From positions 1,178,001 to 1,242,000 of the forward strand of contig JAEVLN010000013.1 in the NCBI GenBank assembly GCA_018350325.1: a stretch of 64,000 bases of DNA. The letters are read 5' to 3'. The DNA comes from Globodera rostochiensis. Taxonomy: Eukaryota; Nematoda; Chromadorea; Rhabditida; Heteroderidae. The notes beneath the pieces were generated by a model. That model was not told where the DNA came from. It saw only the letters and a program-made list of their open reading frames with translations, and did not search any database. Of this stretch, positions 59,402 to 64,000 are shown in pieces; the first letter of the stretch is position 1, and every line of letters starts with the position of its first letter. Both the position numbers and the translations under genes were made by a program.

Positions 59402-62400
59402 TCATTCATCGGACTCATCCGTCGCCGCCGCCGTCTTCTCCACTACTGATTTTTCATTGACATCATCGAATGCTGAATGTTTTTGTTGTTTTGTTTAAAT
59501 TATGTAACCATTTTGTTAATATACTTATATAGTTTTTAAAATAAAATTAAAGCAGGGGCGTAGCGTGGGAGGGGGGAGGGAGGGGGGGGGGGGTTTTGGG
59601 GGGACCTTTTTTTGTTTTGTAAAATTCGTAATTTGTGGATCAATTTTCATAACAAATATCGTTTAAATTCATGACGGTGCCTATCGGACTCAAAAAACTT
59701 GTATATGAAAATTCCTTAACAAAAATGCAAAAAAAAACAGAAAATTCACAACCGAAAATCGTGACGCTACGGCCCTCTAAATTAAAAATACATTAAAAGT
59801 AATTTGCTCGACCTTTTTGGGTGGGCGATAAACCGCTTCCAGCGGCGCTGGAGGGGACAAATTGCGCGGTGGCCTTCTGATTCTGCTGCTGTTGGGTTTG
59901 ACGCTGCAACGGCTTTTCAAGTCGCCGCCACAATGTGATTTCCTGTGGAGGACGGGCGGCAAAAATTAATTTGATTTTATAAATTTTATAGTGAAAAGAA
60001 AAAATGAAAATTCAAATCCTTTGGGTAATGAAACTAAAAATTCCCCCAGCCCCAAACAAAAAAGTTCGACAAAAATTTGGGCAAAATTTTTTTTTCAACA
60101 AATTCCGTCTAAAATTAAGAAAAACATTGGATGAAAATGTTTGTTTGAACGGACAGGACAAACTTGTTGCTTGAAGTAGCGTCGCTCCTCCTCGTCAATG
60201 AGCACCAGGTTCAGGAAATACTGTGCAATTAAAATTATTTTAAAAAGTAAAATGTTGTATTATAATATTTTCAGTATTAAAATTTATGCAAAATAACAAC
60301 AAAACAAAAAAAAATTAAACCGCTATTATTTTTCACTGGAGTTGAGCAGCAAAAATGCAGAATTTGCATTTTTCGGGACACCAAAATTCGCGGAGGTTCA
60401 AACGGGATCGGGATAATCTCAGGAAATCGGAGGATATTAGCATGGATTTCTTTTAATCCCGGCCCCCGTTCCCTTCCCCCCCCCCGGGGGTTTGATCAAC
60501 TCAAAATGTCACACCCACTTTCACTGCAAAACGCTTTCCAACATCGCGCATTGTCGGCGTCAGATCGTAGCCGGCCAAAAACAGACGAAGTGGAATGGAT
60601 TCGCCTACAAAAAAACAAAACAAAAATGTTCCAATTTTTGAAAAAAAAAAAAATAATTTTTTAATTCGCAAAAATCACTAAAAAAATTTAATAGATATTT
60701 TTTTTGTTAATTTTTTCAGCACATATTCATCAAATTTTGCCAGCTTTCTCGTACCTTTCACCGGCGCTCCATCCATAATTTCGTATTTGGCTATTGTTTC
60801 ATTTTCATTGAACAAATTTGGCCCGTTGCCCACCGACTCGCGTTTCAAAATGGCAATTTCCATATGCTTCAAAAAGGCAATAATTATTTACAATTTCAAA
60901 AATATACAACACAATTCTTATTAAATAAAATAAAATATCGTAGTTATCATTTTATCAAAAAAAAAAGCTTTTAAACTAAAACATTAAACTGATTTTAAAA
61001 ATTCATATTTTAATATACTCGTAAAAGATTTATTGAAATTTACATAATATATATATATTCCTAATAAAAAACGTTCAAAATTATTTTTGAAAAAAAACCT
61101 TTATTTTGATGCGTACCAACAGGAAATAAATTTTGCCCACGATCACATCCTTCAAATGATACCTGTTACAAAAAAAACACACCAAATTTTTGAAAAACAA
61201 ATTTTTTTGGGTTGCCTGCCTTGACTTGTTGTACTCGAATTCGATGTGCAGACAATCCTCAATGCCCACCTCCATTTTGATGTTGCAATCATTCTCCGGA
61301 TAGGCAGCCAACGCGTGGACGGCAAACTGTGAAGAAAATTGCGTTGATTTTTAAACAAAAACAAATTAGTATTTTAAAAATTGTTAAATTTTGAACAAAA
61401 ATTGATTTAGCATTTTTATACTCTGGTCTTGGCTCTAAATTTTTTATATAAAAAATCCCTAACCAACATTTTTATGCACAATAATGTGTTTAACGTTGCG
61501 AAAAAAAAAAATCATTTTTGCCAAACATTTCCACTTTTTAAAATTCACCTCCAACTCTTGCACAATGTCAGTGAGGCGTCGGAAAATGGTGACGCGAAGA
61601 AAATAGCGCAATTTGACGTTGGAGCCAATGTAAGTTTCGTACTAAAAGCAAAAATTAAACACGCGCAAAAAAAGATCCTAAAATCTGCAAAGATTACAAA
61701 TTTTTCAAAAGAAAAAAACATTTTTCGTAATTTTTATTTCCAGATTTTTTTGATCCACCGACCCCCGCCCAAAAAAACGTTGCTTGTTTGATGAAAAGTT
61801 TTATAAAATCGGCAGAAAAATGGTTTCGGGATCGTAGAATTCGATTATGACTTTTAACCGATTTTGAATCCCGAACCCGAACATTTTTCAAAAAAGAATT
61901 TTTTTGCAAATGCCCGATTATTGCTTGCCGTTATCGATTGTAACTTGCCTTTTTGTGTAATTTTATGCTTTTTTAAATGATATCGAGGCTAATTGTGAAA
62001 AAAAATTTCGAATTAGGGGGTTTGAGGTTTGAAATCGGTCAAAAAAAGTCACGATTTTACGACTCCGAAAACCCCGGAACCACTTTTTTGTCGACTTAAA
62101 AACTTCTGTTTTTTTGTTGACACATAACAAAAAATACCAAAAAAAAAAAAAAAGAATTAAACACCAAATGGCGATTATTAGATCAAAATGTTCAACAAAA
62201 AAATGCTTTCTAAAAAAAAGCGCACCGGTTTGCTGACGTTGGTGAAGTTGAACGGGAACTTGGTGTTCTGCAGCAGTTCACCTGCCCGAGCCAAATCTTT
62301 GGACATGTACAGGAAGTCGTGCTGGTTGCCCCGGTCGTAGTACACTTCTGATTTGTAAACAAAAGTTTTGTAAAATTTAAATTCAATCAAATCAAAACAT

Positions 62401-63157
62401 TAATTCGTCATTTACAAGAAAAATAGACTAAAATTCAAATTTTAAATCTTGTCATCGCTGAAGCTCTTAAATTTTCAATAAAAGTTACCGATTTGACCGA
62501 TCAAATCAATTCGGATGCCTTGGTGTTCCAACTTTTGGCCCTGCTTCTTCAAATTGACACTTATTTCTCCGGCAACATTTTCACCATCGTAGAAGAGGTA
62601 ATATTTCTAAAAAATGAAAAAATTATGTCTTGGCAGGCCGTCAATTTCGGGGGGAGGGGGTACATTTTTTTTCGCAAATAAAAGCTAGCTCTGTTAAGTT
62701 TGTCCCGTTTTTGCTTCAACCGCCCGGCTCGGGTCAAATTTTTGTTTAGAGAAGGACCGAAAAAAAACTAAATTTTTTTTTGAAATTTTTAGTTAAAAAA
62801 ACTTTGAGGGTGCAATTCTCGCCTCGTAAGTGCCGTCTTCCATGCGAATTCGGGTGGCCCGCTGTTGCTCCTCATTGTCAAAACAAATCGCAATTTCAGC
62901 CGACTGGCCAAAGCCAAAGAAGGACTAAAAATTATGGTTTTAAAAAAACAAAAGGGGAAAACCAAACCCCTCCCCTACACGGAAACTTTTTGAACCTACT
63001 TATACTCCCTTAAAATGATCATTTTAAAAATATGGACTGATTTTCGCAAGATTTTGGCTGCGCAACCAAAAAAATTAAAATTAACTAAACCTACCCCCCC
63101 CCCAACTCCATTTATGTGAGCTTTTTTAAAATAAAGGCACCTGGCAAAACTAACCAT
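59402..63157 (-). CDS. vps-26: VPS26 retromer subunit (spliced)
   Basis: VPS26 is the arrestin-fold subunit of the retromer, which recycles cargo from endosomes. Exon 1 is just ATG at 63157-63155 followed by donor GTTAGT, then [20 protein letters not shown] (about 62820-62925). The following exons match the family in order: [168 protein letters not shown] and [20 protein letters not shown], then EITLWRR. A Gln-rich variable tail ends DESDE with TGA at 59404-59402. The core is unbroken and essentially full length. A few introns contain repeat debris and G-runs. Confidence 0.97.
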
Positions 63158-64000
63158 TTTGCTGGACGTATAGAATATTTGTTAAGCTTAATATGCAAAA
63201 ATTAAAGACCGGAAACCTGTACACGTGTCTGTACTCTGTACCTCGGAATGGATAAAATATGTCAAAAAAAAACAACACCAGTACCCGTACACAGGGCGTA
63301 CCCAGGATTTTTTTTCGGAGGGGGGGGGGGGTGATTAAAAAAAATCCATTTTTAGGGGGTGCAATTTTTGCTTGTTATTGCATTTTTAGATAAAATTTCG
63401 GAATACGGGTGGTCCTCAATATTAAATACCATTTATCTAGAGTAGAACAGGACCGGGACTTTTGGGAACCGGGAGCCGCGGGGGAAATTTTTACAAAAAT
63501 TGGCAATCTTTGTTAAGAAATTTGAAGCAAAAATTCAAAAAGATGTGGTGAATTTATTTCAAAAAAAAATTATTTTTTCCCTTGCGTTTTAATTAAAAAA
63601 TTTTAAAATATTTATTTATAAATTTTTTATTAATGGGGTAAGCGTATGTGATAAGGAAATAATAAGTGCTCGCACTCCAGCGGGTTCGAACTCAGCACAT
63701 AAAATAAGCCTTATCGAGAAGACAATTAGTCCCGGTCCCGGCGGGACCAAAAAACCGGGACCGGGACTTATATTTTTTAAAAAACCGGGACCTGAAAAAA
63801 CCGGGAAATCCTTCCCGGTCCCATGCTACCCTTCATTTATCCACTCTAAGCCTAACGCACGAATCCGTAAAAATTTTTTTTGGCGGAAACCACTTTGAAG
63901 TAGAGTAGGACGGGACCGGGATCCCAGCTTTTTGAGCAGGGAACTGTTATGTGGTTGTGGTGTAGTGGTGAGTGTTGTTTGGAGGGATTCCCTCAAAAAG
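63158..64000. other. Intergenic region with transposon copies, window end
   Basis: No gene is supported. It holds a G-run near 63320, the 396-bp element at 63438-63833, and the beginning of another copy of the same family (AGAGTAGGACGGGACCGGGA from about 63903). The final bases include TGGTGTAGTGGTGAGTG, which resembles a polymerase III A box and could be the head of a tRNA-derived SINE cut by the window end. Confidence 0.5.
63438..63833. mobile_element. hAT-like MITE, 396 bp, with perfect 8-bp TSD
   Basis: The left end TAGAGTAGAACAGGACCGGG is an imperfect inverted repeat of the right end CCCGGTCCCATGCTACCCTT. CATTTATC is duplicated exactly at 63430-63437 and 63834-63841. Partial copies of the same ends occur in introns near 8440, 25913 and 48131 and again at about 63903, so this is an abundant family. 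Confidence 0.8.

Noticed and set aside
63640..63710. tRNA-like B box (GCGGGTTCGAACTC) inside the 63438-63833 element
   Set aside because: No pairing acceptor or anticodon stems could be drawn, so not a tRNA gene.

Overview
The window is a contig of nuclear DNA from a nematode. Coding exons are short and GC-richer than the surrounding sequence. They are separated by many small AT-rich introns, and the recognisable proteins (a single laminin beta chain, a FMRFamide-type GPCR, a polydom-like protein, a two-Kunitz secreted protein) fit a nematode gene set. A copy of the nematode telomere repeat TTAGGC and a metazoan-type tRNA-Val agree with this. The intron style, the secreted orphan proteins and a secreted protein with a plant-like VQ motif suggest a plant-parasitic tylenchid such as a cyst nematode. 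That lineage call is an inference and was not tested by any search.

Layout. 1-7777 (+): 3' part of a large type I membrane protein with EGF, pentraxin, HYR and ephrin-receptor-like cysteine-rich modules, carrying an antisense tRNA-Val(AAC) in one intron. 8217-9802 (-): GTP cyclohydrolase I. 12700-13998 (-): orphan secreted protein with an internally duplicated C-terminal unit. About 16206-18181 (+): rhodopsin-family peptide GPCR. 21278-33630 (+): complete laminin beta chain. 34831-35406 (+): intronless secreted protein with a VQ-like motif. 37451-43020 (+): DDT/WHIM chromatin-remodelling subunit of the BAZ/ACF1 type, without PHD or bromodomain. 43920-48619 (+): DENND6 Rab exchange factor. 50795-52297 (+): secreted protein with two Kunitz domains. 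52579-56324 (-): coiled-coil protein. 59402-63157 (-): VPS26 retromer subunit.

The genes do not form one pathway. Most are housekeeping or developmental: basement membrane (laminin, polydom-like), BH4 synthesis for amine transmitters (GCH1), endosomal traffic (DENND6, VPS26), chromatin (BAZ-like) and neuropeptide sensing (GPCR). Scattered between them are three secreted proteins (orphan, VQ-like, Kunitz).

Introns and spacers carry many short non-autonomous DNA transposons. Five have inverted termini and perfect 8-bp target-site duplications, the signature of the hAT superfamily. Other repeats are a pair of inverted GTTTCGGCCCC arrays flanking telomere-like repeats, long G/C homopolymers, and a dispersed TCTCGAGAT intron repeat. 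The most interesting observation is the VQ-like secreted protein, a candidate mimic of plant WRKY-binding cofactors. All gene models are hand-spliced from the sequence; exon edges are approximate unless a base position is stated.
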